IMG/VR virus record: IMGVR_UViG_3300030090_001105 | Coordinates: 1 to 34,472 of that record | Reading direction: 5' to 3' (one strand) | Length of the DNA: 34,472 bases | DNA from: a virus | Part shown: piece by piece, positions 27,817 to 34,472 of the stretch | How positions within the stretch are numbered: position 1 is the first letter of the stretch | Layout: every line of letters starts with the position of its first letter | Position numbers and translations under genes: made by a program | Notes under the pieces: model-generated | What the model saw: the letters and a program-made list of their open reading frames with translations, nothing else | Told to the model about the DNA's origin: nothing | Database searches by the model: none

Positions 27817-28008
27817 ATGTGGAATTTTATACAAGATAATTTATATTCAGTTGTGTTGGTTGACCACAAAACCAATACCTTAACAATAAAAATATATGGG
27901 TTTGAAGATATGGTCAGTGCCGAGATGGTTGGTCAGATGACTATGAACTTGCTAAACTTTGAATATGACGAAGGTAAGTACCCCATGCAAAGTAAAATGC
28001 TGCACTAA
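27817..28008 (+). CDS. Small hypothetical protein before terL
   Basis: A 63-residue product: MWNFIQDNLYSVVLVDHKTN, TLTIKIYGFEDMVSAEMVGQ and MTMNLLNFEYDEGKYPMQSK. It looks like a beta-beta-alpha unit with a conserved-type MxxQMTMNLL helix. It overlaps the terL start as TAATG, which suggests a partner of packaging. A comparable small gene precedes terL in related phages, as I recall. Confidence 0.62.
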   Translation: MWNFIQDNLYSVVLVDHKTNTLTIKIYGFEDMVSAEMVGQMTMNLLNFEYDEGKYPMQSKMLH

Positions 28009-29279
28009 TGCAAATAAGAATACCTTATACGCCTAGAAAATTTCAAAACTATTTACATCAACGGATCAGAGACTATCGCTGGTCAGTATTAGTTTGTCAT
28101 AGAAGATTTGGCAAAACAGTTTGTATGATAAATCATTTACTCATGGCTGCCTTAACTTCTAAAGTAAGTAACCCCCGGTATGCCTATATTGCACCCACCT
28201 TCAAACAAGCAAAGTCTATAGCTTGGGATTATATAAAACAATTTACTCATAAGATACCCGGAGTAAAATTTAACGAAACTGAACTTCGAGTTGATTTACC
28301 GAACAAAGCTCGTATCACTTTGCTAGGCTCTGAAAACTGCGATGGCTTGAGAGGTATATATTTAGATGGCTGCGTAATTGATGAGTATGCCAATGTTAAT
28401 GATAGATTGTTTCCAGAAATAATTAGACCCGCATTATCAGATAGAAAAGGTTTTTGTATATTTATAGGAACACCGCAAGGTATGAATAATAACTTCTATG
28501 AATTATTCCAACACGCAAAGGGAGCAGATGATTGGTTCTACTTCAAAGCAAAGGCAAGTGAAACTAAGGTTGTAGATCAAGATGAGTTGACCAAAGCAAA
28601 AGAGGTTATGGGTGAAAACAAATTTAAGCAAGAGTTCGAATGTGATTGGATTGCAAACATCGAAGGTTCTATTTATGGCAAGACTTTGGCAAAGATTGAG
28701 AACCAAAGACAGATAACTAGAGTTCCATACGATCCTAGTCTTCCTGTAAATACCGCATGGGATTTAGGAGTATCAGATCATTCAGCTATAATATTTTTTC
28801 AACAACTAGGAAGATCAATCAATATCATAGATTATCATGAAGAACGGGGACAAGGTATGCCTCACTTTATAGAGCTAGTAAAGAACAAGGAGTATATCTA
28901 CAAGGATCATTTTGCTCCACATGATATAGAAGTTACTGATTTTAGTAATGGTAAAACTAGAAGAGAGGTAGCCTATCAGCTTGGAATAAGATTTAAGGTT
29001 GTACCAAAGCTGCCACTAGAAGACGGAATACACGCAACTACAATGACTTTGCCTAGATGTTGGATTGATGTAGATCATTGCAAAAAGCTCATAGATGCGT
29101 TAAGACATTACCACAGGAAGTATTTGGATAAAAATCGAATGTTTAGATCAAAGCCGGTACATGACTGGAGTTCACACGCCTGTGATGCCTTGCGTTACAT
29201 GAGTATTGGACTAACTGAAATTAGTAATAGACAAACTGCTCCGCAAGTTGTAGCAGATAATAGTTATAGGATATTATAA
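28008..29279 (+). CDS. terL: Large terminase subunit (TerL)
   Basis: A 423-residue ATP-driven packaging motor and nuclease. The Walker A variant CHRRFGKTVCMI is at residues 29-40, a Walker B strand LDGCVIDEY near residue 120, and a coupling motif IFIGTPQG near 150. The nuclease domain begins at AWDLGVSDHSAII (metal-binding Asp) and ends with HACDALRYMSIGL (second Asp). The gene order terL, then two proline-rich proteins, then portal is usual for this phage type. It starts on the stop of the preceding small gene. Confidence 0.93.
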   Translation: MQIRIPYTPRKFQNYLHQRIRDYRWSVLVCHRRFGKTVCMINHLLMAALTSKVSNPRYAYIAPTFKQAKSIAWDYIKQFTHKIPGVKFNETELRVDLPNKARITLLGSENCDGLRGIYLDGCVIDEYANVNDRLFPEIIRPALSDRKGFCIFIGTPQGMNNNFYELFQHAKGADDWFYFKAKASETKVVDQDELTKAKEVMGENKFKQEFECDWIANIEGSIYGKTLAKIENQRQITRVPYDPSLPVNTAWDLGVSDHSAIIFFQQLGRSINIIDYHEERGQGMPHFIELVKNKEYIYKDHFAPHDIEVTDFSNGKTRREVAYQLGIRFKVVPKLPLEDGIHATTMTLPRCWIDVDHCKKLIDALRHYHRKYLDKNRMFRSKPVHDWSSHACDALRYMSIGLTEISNRQTAPQVVADNSYRIL

Positions 29280-29282
29280 ATT

Positions 29283-29507
29283 ATGGGATCATTATTTTCA
29301 CCAAAAATGCCACCGCTTCCTCCACCACCACAACCTTTGCCTGAACCACCCAAGGCGGAAGTTTCTGCGGAAGAACGAGAAAGAATAGCTGCTGAACAAG
29401 CTGCTCTTGAAAGAAGAAGACGGGGTAGAAAATCAACTATTCTTACTTCACCTCTTGGAGATCAAACAGAGGCTGAAACAGAAAAGAAAACTTTACTAGG
29501 AGCTTAA
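29283..29507 (+). CDS. Proline-rich small protein, paralogue A
   Basis: A 74-residue product: MGSLFSPKMPPLPPPPQPLP, a charged helix SAEERERIAAEQAALERRRR, then GRKSTILTSPLGDQTEAE. The motif RRGRKSTILTSPLG is shared with the next gene (RRGRSQTILTGPRG). The proline-rich head followed by a basic motif is a common small protein between terL and portal. It may be a head-closure or assembly factor; that is inference. Confidence 0.68.
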   Translation: MGSLFSPKMPPLPPPPQPLPEPPKAEVSAEERERIAAEQAALERRRRGRKSTILTSPLGDQTEAETEKKTLLGA

Positions 29508-29508
29508 C

Positions 29509-29745
29509 ATGGGATCACCAAGAAGAAGACCACCACCTCCACCACCGCCACCACCAGCTCCAAGACCCGCACCAAAACCAGTGCAGGTAATGACACCTAC
29601 AGCTAGTGAGGTAGATCAATCAGGAGATGCTTATTCGGTTAGAACTAAACGAAGAGGAAGATCACAAACTATTTTAACTGGACCAAGAGGTGTTGAAGAT
29701 GAACAAAATTTAACTTTAGGTCGAAGAAGTTTATTAGGAAGATAA
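29509..29745 (+). CDS. Proline-rich small protein, paralogue B
   Basis: A 78-residue product: MGSPRRRPPPPPPPPPAPRP, a middle with TASEVDQSGDAYSVRTKRRG, then RSQTILTGPRGVED and a LTLGRRSLLG end. It shares the RRGR-xx-TILTxPxG and (S/T)LLG blocks with paralogue A, showing a tandem duplication. Its stop overlaps the portal start as TAATG, so it is likely coupled to portal synthesis. Confidence 0.68.
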   Translation: MGSPRRRPPPPPPPPPAPRPAPKPVQVMTPTASEVDQSGDAYSVRTKRRGRSQTILTGPRGVEDEQNLTLGRRSLLGR

Positions 29746-31382
29746 TGGCACAAACAGAATTAACAAAAGATTTATCTAAAAGATATAGCAAACTAAAAGG
29801 TCAGCGTAGTTATTGGGAAACGCATTGGCAAGAAGTTGCGGATTACATGATGCCTAGAAAAGCAGATGTAGTTAAAAGAAGATCAAAAGGAGATAAAAGA
29901 ACAGAATTAATTTTTGATAGTACACCTTTACAAGCTGTAGAACTTTTATCAGCATCACTACATGGAATGTTGACTAATCCTTCTACACCTTGGTTTTCAC
30001 TTAAATACAAAGATGATGGACTAGGTGAAGATGATGATGCAAAACTTTGGTTAGAAGGAGCAACTAATGTTATGTATTCTGTTTTTAATAGCTCTAACTT
30101 TCAACAAGAAATATTTGAATTGTATCATGATTTAATCACATTTGGTACGGCAGCAATGTTTGTTGAAGAAGATGATGATGATGTATTAAAATTTTCAACA
30201 AGACATATCAATGAAATATTTATTGCAGAAAATGAAAAAGGTAAAATAGATACAATTTTTAGAAAATTTAAAATATCTGCAAGAGCTGCAATCAGACAGT
30301 TTGGTGATGTATCAACTGCAATCTCAAAAGTAAATCAAAGATCAGGTTACGATGAAGTTACTATTATTCATGCAGTATATCCAAGAAACGATTTCAATCC
30401 TGAAAAACAAGACAAACAAAATATGCCTTTCGAAAGTGTGTACTTTGAGGAAGGTACATTAGATGAATTATCAGTATCTGGTTTTAAAGAATTTCCATTT
30501 GTTGTACCAAGATATTTAAAAGCATCACATGAAATCTATGGTCGTTCACCTGCAATGACTGCTTTACCTGATGTCAAAATGTTAAACGAGATGGCAAAGA
30601 CTACAATTAAAGCTGCACAGAAACAAGTTGATCCACCTTTGCTTGTCCCTGATGATGGTTTTATTTTGCCGGTAAGAACTGTTCCGGGTGGTTTAAATTT
30701 TTACAGATCAGGAACTAGAGATAGAATAGAACCATTAAATATAGGAGCAAATAATCCTCTTGGTTTAAATATGGAAAATCAAAGAAGAGATGCAATAAGA
30801 AATACTTTTTATGTAAATCAGCTTATGTTGCAACAAGGTCCACAAATGACAGCTACAGAGGTTGTCCAAAGAAACGAAGAAAAGATGAGATTACTTGGAC
30901 CAGTATTAGGAAGATTACAATCTGAATTATTAAAACCTTTAATTGATAGATCATTTGCTATATTATTTAGAAAAAATATGTTTGCTCAAGCACCTGAAAG
31001 TTTATCTGGTAAAGACATAGAAATTGAATATGTATCACCATTAGCTAAAGCTCAAAAATCTACAGAGTTACAATCTATCATGAGAGGTATAGAAATAATG
31101 GGATCACTTGCAAATGTTGCACCTGTATTTGATTATATAGATTTTGATAAATTAGTAAGACATTTAGTCGACATCGTGGGTGTTCCTAAAAAAGTTTTAA
31201 AAACTTCAGATCAAGTAAATGCAGAAAGACAAGCTAAACAAGAACAACAAGAACAAATGCAACAAATGCAAGAACTACAACAATTAGCAAGAGCTGGTAA
31301 AGATGTTGCTCCATTAGCAAGAGCATTACCAGAAGATGCTCAAGCAGTTGCGGAAGGAGTAAGTGAACAATTAGCAGAATAA
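29745..31382 (+). CDS. Portal protein (T7-like head-tail connector)
   Basis: A 545-residue portal; T7 gp8 is 536. The N-terminus has RSYWETHWQEVADYMMPRKA, then a FDSTPLQAVELLSASLHGML stretch and FSLKYKD, all typical of the head-to-tail connecting protein family. The central part has EIYGRSPAMTALPDVKMLNEM, and the C-terminal third is helical with Gln-rich sequence (QEQQEQMQQMQELQQL). It forms the dodecameric DNA gate at one capsid vertex and binds TerL and tail tubular A. Confidence 0.92.
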   Translation: MAQTELTKDLSKRYSKLKGQRSYWETHWQEVADYMMPRKADVVKRRSKGDKRTELIFDSTPLQAVELLSASLHGMLTNPSTPWFSLKYKDDGLGEDDDAKLWLEGATNVMYSVFNSSNFQQEIFELYHDLITFGTAAMFVEEDDDDVLKFSTRHINEIFIAENEKGKIDTIFRKFKISARAAIRQFGDVSTAISKVNQRSGYDEVTIIHAVYPRNDFNPEKQDKQNMPFESVYFEEGTLDELSVSGFKEFPFVVPRYLKASHEIYGRSPAMTALPDVKMLNEMAKTTIKAAQKQVDPPLLVPDDGFILPVRTVPGGLNFYRSGTRDRIEPLNIGANNPLGLNMENQRRDAIRNTFYVNQLMLQQGPQMTATEVVQRNEEKMRLLGPVLGRLQSELLKPLIDRSFAILFRKNMFAQAPESLSGKDIEIEYVSPLAKAQKSTELQSIMRGIEIMGSLANVAPVFDYIDFDKLVRHLVDIVGVPKKVLKTSDQVNAERQAKQEQQEQMQQMQELQQLARAGKDVAPLARALPEDAQAVAEGVSEQLAE

Positions 31383-31383
31383 T

Positions 31384-31620
31384 ATGATTTCTGAAAAACA
31401 ACTAGAAAAAAATATTCAAGAGTTAAAAGAAAAATATAAATTTGTATTTAACACAGATGAAGGCAAAGCTATATTAGATGATCTTGAAAAAAGATGTCAT
31501 TATCATTCTACCACCAATGTAAAAGGTGATAGTCATGAAAGTGCATATTTAGAAGGACAACGAAGCGTTCTTCTATTTATTAAATCAATGCTTCGAAAGG
31601 AGAACATAAATGTCAAGTGA
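31384..31620 (+). CDS. Bbp19-like small structural protein
   Basis: A 78-residue helical product: ELKEKYKFVFNTDEGKAILD, then DLEKRCHYHSTTN and EGQRSVLLFIKSML. The F-x-TxxGKxILxDLEKRC and GQRxVxLxI elements are characteristic of Bbp19-like proteins found between portal and scaffold in podoviruses (family from memory). It overlaps the scaffold start by 11 bases. Confidence 0.68.
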   Translation: MISEKQLEKNIQELKEKYKFVFNTDEGKAILDDLEKRCHYHSTTNVKGDSHESAYLEGQRSVLLFIKSMLRKENINVK

Positions 31621-32512
31621 ACAGATACCGGAGAATAATACTCCGCCTGTAGAGACACCAAAAACAGAAACGCCTACAGAGACAACACAGACCCCTGCTC
31701 CAAAAACAGAGGGTTTAGTTTCATCAACAACAGACAGCACAGTTCAAACAGCAAAGTCATGGAAAGAAACTATTTCACCAGAGTATAGAGACGATCCAAA
31801 CATTGCAAAGTTTACCGAGATAGATGCGTTAGCTAAAAGTTATATCAACGCAACTAGAATGATTGGAACTGATAAGGTTGCTATTCCAAATAAAAATTTT
31901 ACTGAAGATCAGTGGAATGAGTTTTATAATAAAGTTGGAAGACCAGAAACACCAGATAAATATAATTTATCTTTTAAATCTGAAGTAGCACCTGTCGATG
32001 AAGGTCAAATAAAAACATTTGCAGAAAATGCACATAAACTTGGTTTAACAACTGAACAAGCTCAAGGTGTATTAGATTATTATAATAACACTGTAGAGGC
32101 TTCTGCTAAACAACAACAAGTAGATTTAGAAACATCTCAAGCTCAATCTCAACAATTACTTCGTGAAGAATGGGGTAAGAACTATGAGGGTAATCTAAAA
32201 AGAGCAGCAGGTGTAGCTAAAGCAAATCTCTCGGCAGAAGTTTTAGATTTACAAATGCGAGATGGTTCAAGATTGGGTGATAATGTTGATGTTATAAAAG
32301 GCTTTGCAAAGATTGCAAACTTGTTATCTGAAGATAAAATAGTTGCAACTGAAAGCGAAACTCAAATGCCTAACAAAGATATTGAGACAGAAATATCTCA
32401 AATTATTAATAATAGGCAAGGACCATACTGGAATAAAACACATCCAGATCATGATAAAACAGTACAACAAGTATTAACTTTAAGGGAAATGATAGATGGA
32501 TCATCTAAATGA
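31610..32512 (+). CDS. Capsid assembly scaffold protein
   Basis: A 300-residue protein. The first 60 residues are Thr/Pro/Glu-rich and disordered (PPVETPKTETPTETTQTPAP). A conserved block follows (WKETISPEYRDDPNIAKFTE, then WNEFYNKVGRPETPDKYNLS), and a charged, Gln-rich helical part (KQQQVDLETSQAQSQQLLRE) and an MPNKDIETEISQIINNRQGP end. Its place before the capsid and the acidic, helical composition fit scaffold. The ribosome site AAAGGAG precedes the ATG. Confidence 0.82.
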   Translation: MSSEQIPENNTPPVETPKTETPTETTQTPAPKTEGLVSSTTDSTVQTAKSWKETISPEYRDDPNIAKFTEIDALAKSYINATRMIGTDKVAIPNKNFTEDQWNEFYNKVGRPETPDKYNLSFKSEVAPVDEGQIKTFAENAHKLGLTTEQAQGVLDYYNNTVEASAKQQQVDLETSQAQSQQLLREEWGKNYEGNLKRAAGVAKANLSAEVLDLQMRDGSRLGDNVDVIKGFAKIANLLSEDKIVATESETQMPNKDIETEISQIINNRQGPYWNKTHPDHDKTVQQVLTLREMIDGSSK

Positions 32513-32675
32513 TATTGAATTAAGGTTAGAATGTGTACGATTGGTAAAGGAGTTTGGTACAGAAAATCAGAAATCAAACCCCTTGCCAATCGCTGACGAA
32601 TATTATAAATGGATAACTAGAGGTAAGAAAACTCGCAAGAGCCTTACTGACAGCAAGGAAAAGACTGCGGTCTAA
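32496..32675 (+). CDS. Small protein between scaffold and capsid, 59 residues
   Basis: The frame from ATG 32496 gives MDHLNDIELRLECVRLVKEF, GTENQKSNPLPIADEYYKWI and TRGKKTRKSLTDSKEKTAV. It overlaps the scaffold end by 17 bases and has an AGGG ribosome site. The pattern LRLECVRLVKEFG ... IADEYYKWI is similar to small proteins in this position of other marine podoviruses, as I recall. Function is unknown. Confidence 0.62.
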   Translation: MDHLNDIELRLECVRLVKEFGTENQKSNPLPIADEYYKWITRGKKTRKSLTDSKEKTAV

Positions 32676-32755
32676 AAGACTTTAAATCCAAGAGATGCCT
32701 GTCTTCTGACAGAGAACCTTTCTGATATAACTAAACTTAACAATGGGAGACTAAT

Positions 32756-33610
32756 ATGTCATCACAAGTAACAACAGCATTTGTACAGCAGTATTCTGCT
32801 AACATTCAAATGTTGTCGCAACAAATGGGTTCGTTGTTAAGAGACAAAGTACGAGTTGAAAGCGTCAATGGAAAAAATGCGTTCTTCGATCAAGTCGGAA
32901 GTGTAACGGCTGTGAAAAGAACAAGCAGACATTCAGACACTCCACAAATAGACACTCCTCATGCTAGAAGAAGGGTATCTTTAGTGGACTATGAGTTTGC
33001 TGATCTTATTGATGAACAAGACAAAGTGCGTCTTTTAATCGACCCGACATCGTCTTATGCTCAAGCTGCTGCTTTCGCAATGGGTAGAGCTATGGATGAT
33101 GAAATCATCAGTGCTGCATTAGGTACAGCATTTACTGGTGAAACAGGATCAACTAGCACAGCCAATGCAAATCAAATTGTACATGGTTCTGCTGGTTTGA
33201 CTATTGCTAAATTAAGAACTGCAAAGCAGACACTTGATTTAAATAGTGTTGATCCATCAATCCCAAGATTTATCATTGTTGGTCCTAAACAGATCACTGA
33301 TTTACTTGGAACAACTGAGGTAACAAGTTCAGATTTCAACACTGTCAAAGCATTGGCAAATGGTGAAATCAATTCGTTCCTTGGTTTCAACTTCATTGTA
33401 TCAAACAGATTATCTTTAGATGGTACTACTAGATCGTGCATAGCTTATGCTCAAGACGGAATTGCTCTTGGTGTAGGTAAAGATGTCATGGCTAGAATAG
33501 ACGAAAGATCGGACAAAGGGTATGCTACTCAAGTGTACTACTGTGCATCTTTTGGAGCTACTAGAATGGAAGAAGATAAAGTTGTAGAAGTACAATGTAC
33601 AGAAAGTTAA
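32756..33610 (+). CDS. Major capsid protein
   Basis: A 284-residue capsid protein. The N-terminal QQYSANIQMLSQQMGSLLRD helix, VESVNGKNAFFDQVGSV, and TPQIDTPHARRRVSLVDYEF with ADLIDEQDKVRLLIDP are of the type seen in T7/N4-like marine capsids (Phage_capsid_2-like). The AAAFAMGRAMDDEIISAALG helix and the FGATRMEEDKVVEVQC end belong to the HK97-type A domain. An 80-bp gap precedes it with a small hairpin (CTGTC-TTCT-GACAG, 32699-32712), and GGGAGA serves as ribosome site. Confidence 0.9.
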   Translation: MSSQVTTAFVQQYSANIQMLSQQMGSLLRDKVRVESVNGKNAFFDQVGSVTAVKRTSRHSDTPQIDTPHARRRVSLVDYEFADLIDEQDKVRLLIDPTSSYAQAAAFAMGRAMDDEIISAALGTAFTGETGSTSTANANQIVHGSAGLTIAKLRTAKQTLDLNSVDPSIPRFIIVGPKQITDLLGTTEVTSSDFNTVKALANGEINSFLGFNFIVSNRLSLDGTTRSCIAYAQDGIALGVGKDVMARIDERSDKGYATQVYYCASFGATRMEEDKVVEVQCTES

Positions 33611-33628
33611 TAGAGGAGGATAAAAGTT

Positions 33629-34108
33629 ATGGGAACTAAAAATACAGACCTAGTTGCAAACTTTGAGGCTTCTCCTCAAGTTGCAAACAATTCGGCTGAA
33701 TTACATGGTGTTTTAAGAACAGCTCATGGAACAGTCGAACTTGCAGCAGGTGATAGTGATAATGACGATATTGTAATGTTAGCACCGATCCCTTCAAATG
33801 CTGCTGTGCCAAGTTTATTCATTGGTTCAGACACATTCGGTGGATCGTGTACTTTCAATGTCGGTATCTACAAAACTGATGGTACAGTAAAAGACGAAGA
33901 TGTTTTTGCTACAGATGTTGCTGATGCAGCAGCTATGGCAGATGTTCGTTTTGAAGCTGCTAACATCGACACTGCTGGAAAGAAAATGTTTGAGTTAGCT
34001 GGTGATTCTACAGACCCGGGAGGGTATTACTACATTGCAGCAACAATGAGTGCTGCTGGTGGTACTGCCGGTACTATGTCGTGGAATATCACTTATGTAG
34101 TTAATTAA
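33629..34108 (+). CDS. Capsid-associated structural protein (decoration-like)
   Basis: A 159-residue beta-rich, Ala/Thr/Asp-rich protein immediately after the capsid. It has the strong ribosome site GAGGAGGA. The core includes LHGVLRTAHGTVELAAGDSD, SLFIGSDTFGGSCTFNVGIY and TMSWNITYVV. Such proteins follow capsid genes in many marine podoviruses and are thought to be decoration or head fibre proteins. A very stable hairpin follows. Confidence 0.72.
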   Translation: MGTKNTDLVANFEASPQVANNSAELHGVLRTAHGTVELAAGDSDNDDIVMLAPIPSNAAVPSLFIGSDTFGGSCTFNVGIYKTDGTVKDEDVFATDVADAAAMADVRFEAANIDTAGKKMFELAGDSTDPGGYYYIAATMSAAGGTAGTMSWNITYVVN

Positions 34109-34120
34109 ACAATAGATATT

Positions 34121-34140
34121 GAGGGGGAGAAATCCCCCTC
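34121..34140 (+). terminator. GC-rich hairpin after the capsid genes
   Basis: GAGGGGG, a six-base loop AGAAAT, and CCCCCTC form a 7-bp stem of almost pure G-C. Only three T residues follow (TTTC), so it is a weak classical terminator. It may reduce read-through into the tail genes or protect the capsid mRNA from 3' decay. Confidence 0.55.
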
Positions 34141-34148
34141 TTTCAAAA

Positions 34149-34373
34149 ATGACAGTTGCTAGATTTGATCCAAGATTAATTGATTTGTACAAAGAGCCTA
34201 GACTTTTGTTGCATTTTCAATGGGGAAGAGATAATAAAATTTATAGATATGCTTTAGTTGAAAAAATTGATATAGGTAATATCAACGATTTAACTAAACA
34301 AAAGAAAGATGAAGTAAATCTTTCTGAAGAGGATATTTGGAAAAAGTATGGCATCAGTAGTAGATATTTGTAA
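34149..34373 (+). CDS. Small protein before tail tubular A
   Basis: The start chosen is ATG 34149 rather than TTG 34119, because the latter would read through the hairpin stem. The 74-residue product has MTVARFDPRLIDLYKEPRLL, LHFQWGRDNKIYRYALVEKI and SEEDIWKKYGISSRYL. It overlaps the tail tubular A start by 26 bases. No family is recognised; small genes at this place may be head-completion factors. The window end leaves it complete. Confidence 0.62.
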   Translation: MTVARFDPRLIDLYKEPRLLLHFQWGRDNKIYRYALVEKIDIGNINDLTKQKKDEVNLSEEDIWKKYGISSRYL

Positions 34374-34472
34374 TGGAGCATTAAATCAATTAGGAGCAAC
34401 AACTATACTCTCACTTACAGAAGATAGTAAAAATGCTAGACTACTCAATGCTAGATATACTCAAGTTAGAGA
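34348..34472 (+). CDS. Tail tubular protein A, 5' end (continues at base 1)
   Basis: ATG 34348 begins M-A-S-V-V-D-I-C-N-G-A-L-N-Q-L-G, and the frame is open to the last base. The sequence from 34372 equals that from base 1, where the frame goes on to 558. It starts inside the end of the preceding 74-residue gene, so their translation is probably coupled. No strong ribosome site is seen upstream. Confidence 0.88.
   Translation, partial: MASVVDICNGALNQLGATTILSLTEDSKNARLLNARYTQVR
34372..34472. repeat. Terminal overlap, right copy (circular joint)
   Basis: Same 101 bases as 1-101 with T at 34374 where the left copy has C. Both alleles encode Asn (AAT or AAC) in tail tubular A. The right copy also contains the last bases of the preceding gene's TAA stop (34371-34373), which is not affected by the difference. 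Confidence 0.9.

Noticed and set aside
32699-32712. Hairpin CTGTC-TTCT-GACAG before the capsid gene as a terminator
   Set aside because: The stem is only five pairs and no T tract follows; a processing or chance hairpin is as likely.
34119-34148. TTG start at 34119 for the small gene before tail tubular A
   Set aside because: These codons come from the GC-rich hairpin; ATG 34149 gives a protein without this artefact.
1-34472. CRISPR arrays, tRNA genes, insertion sequences, integrase
   Set aside because: No regularly spaced direct repeats of suitable length, no cloverleaf noticed by eye, and no transposase or recombinase motifs; a tRNAscan run would settle the tRNA question.

Overview
The window is one complete, circularised genome of a small marine podovirus. 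Its last 101 bases repeat its first 101 with a single synonymous C/T difference, giving a unit of 34,371 bp, and the tail tubular A gene reads straight across the joint. The strong AT bias, the T7-like structural gene order (terL, portal, scaffold, capsid, tail tubular A and B, internal virion proteins, fibre) and the absence of any phage RNA polymerase, DNA polymerase, primase, helicase or integrase resemble lytic HTVC010P-type pelagiphages of SAR11 bacteria. That assignment is inference from gene content and family memory; no database was searched.

Layout. (A) The rightward late region runs from about 27,800 through the joint to about 18,700. It holds terL, two proline-rich paralogues, portal, Bbp19-like protein, scaffold and capsid with an accessory protein, then tail tubular A and B. 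A gp13-like GNAT-fold protein and internal virion proteins follow. Next come a T7-type fibre, four related receptor-binding modules with assembly chaperones, an M15 endopeptidase and holin-like proteins. The region ends in a run of tiny, very basic, translationally coupled proteins. (B) A leftward operon (21,779 to 18,702) encodes a PD-(D/E)XK exonuclease that appears split between two frames, an ERF/Rad52-like annealing protein, small proteins and a free-standing DnaA domain IV. It has a TTGACA promoter overlapped by a palindromic operator, and a 77-nt hairpin lies in its largest gap. (C) A rightward early operon (21,831 to 25,095) starts with a Cro-like regulator. It continues with a C5 cytosine methyltransferase that carries a long second open frame, a winged-helix protein whose gene contains three iteron-like repeats, a Cys/His finger protein and the small terminase. 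(D) A leftward block of about a dozen tiny genes (27,461 to 25,092) lies between terS and terL. It has a near-consensus sigma70 promoter and an intrinsic terminator.

How it may work: host RNA polymerase probably serves all transcription. The Cro-like protein probably controls the divergent early promoters. The exonuclease and annealing protein would drive recombination. The DnaA-like domain and the winged-helix protein would recruit host replication machinery. The late genes build a short-tailed virion. The most unusual features are the dual-frame methyltransferase locus, the iterons inside the winged-helix gene, the hairpin RNA inside the recombination operon, the split nuclease, and the many tiny coupled basic or antisense-block genes.
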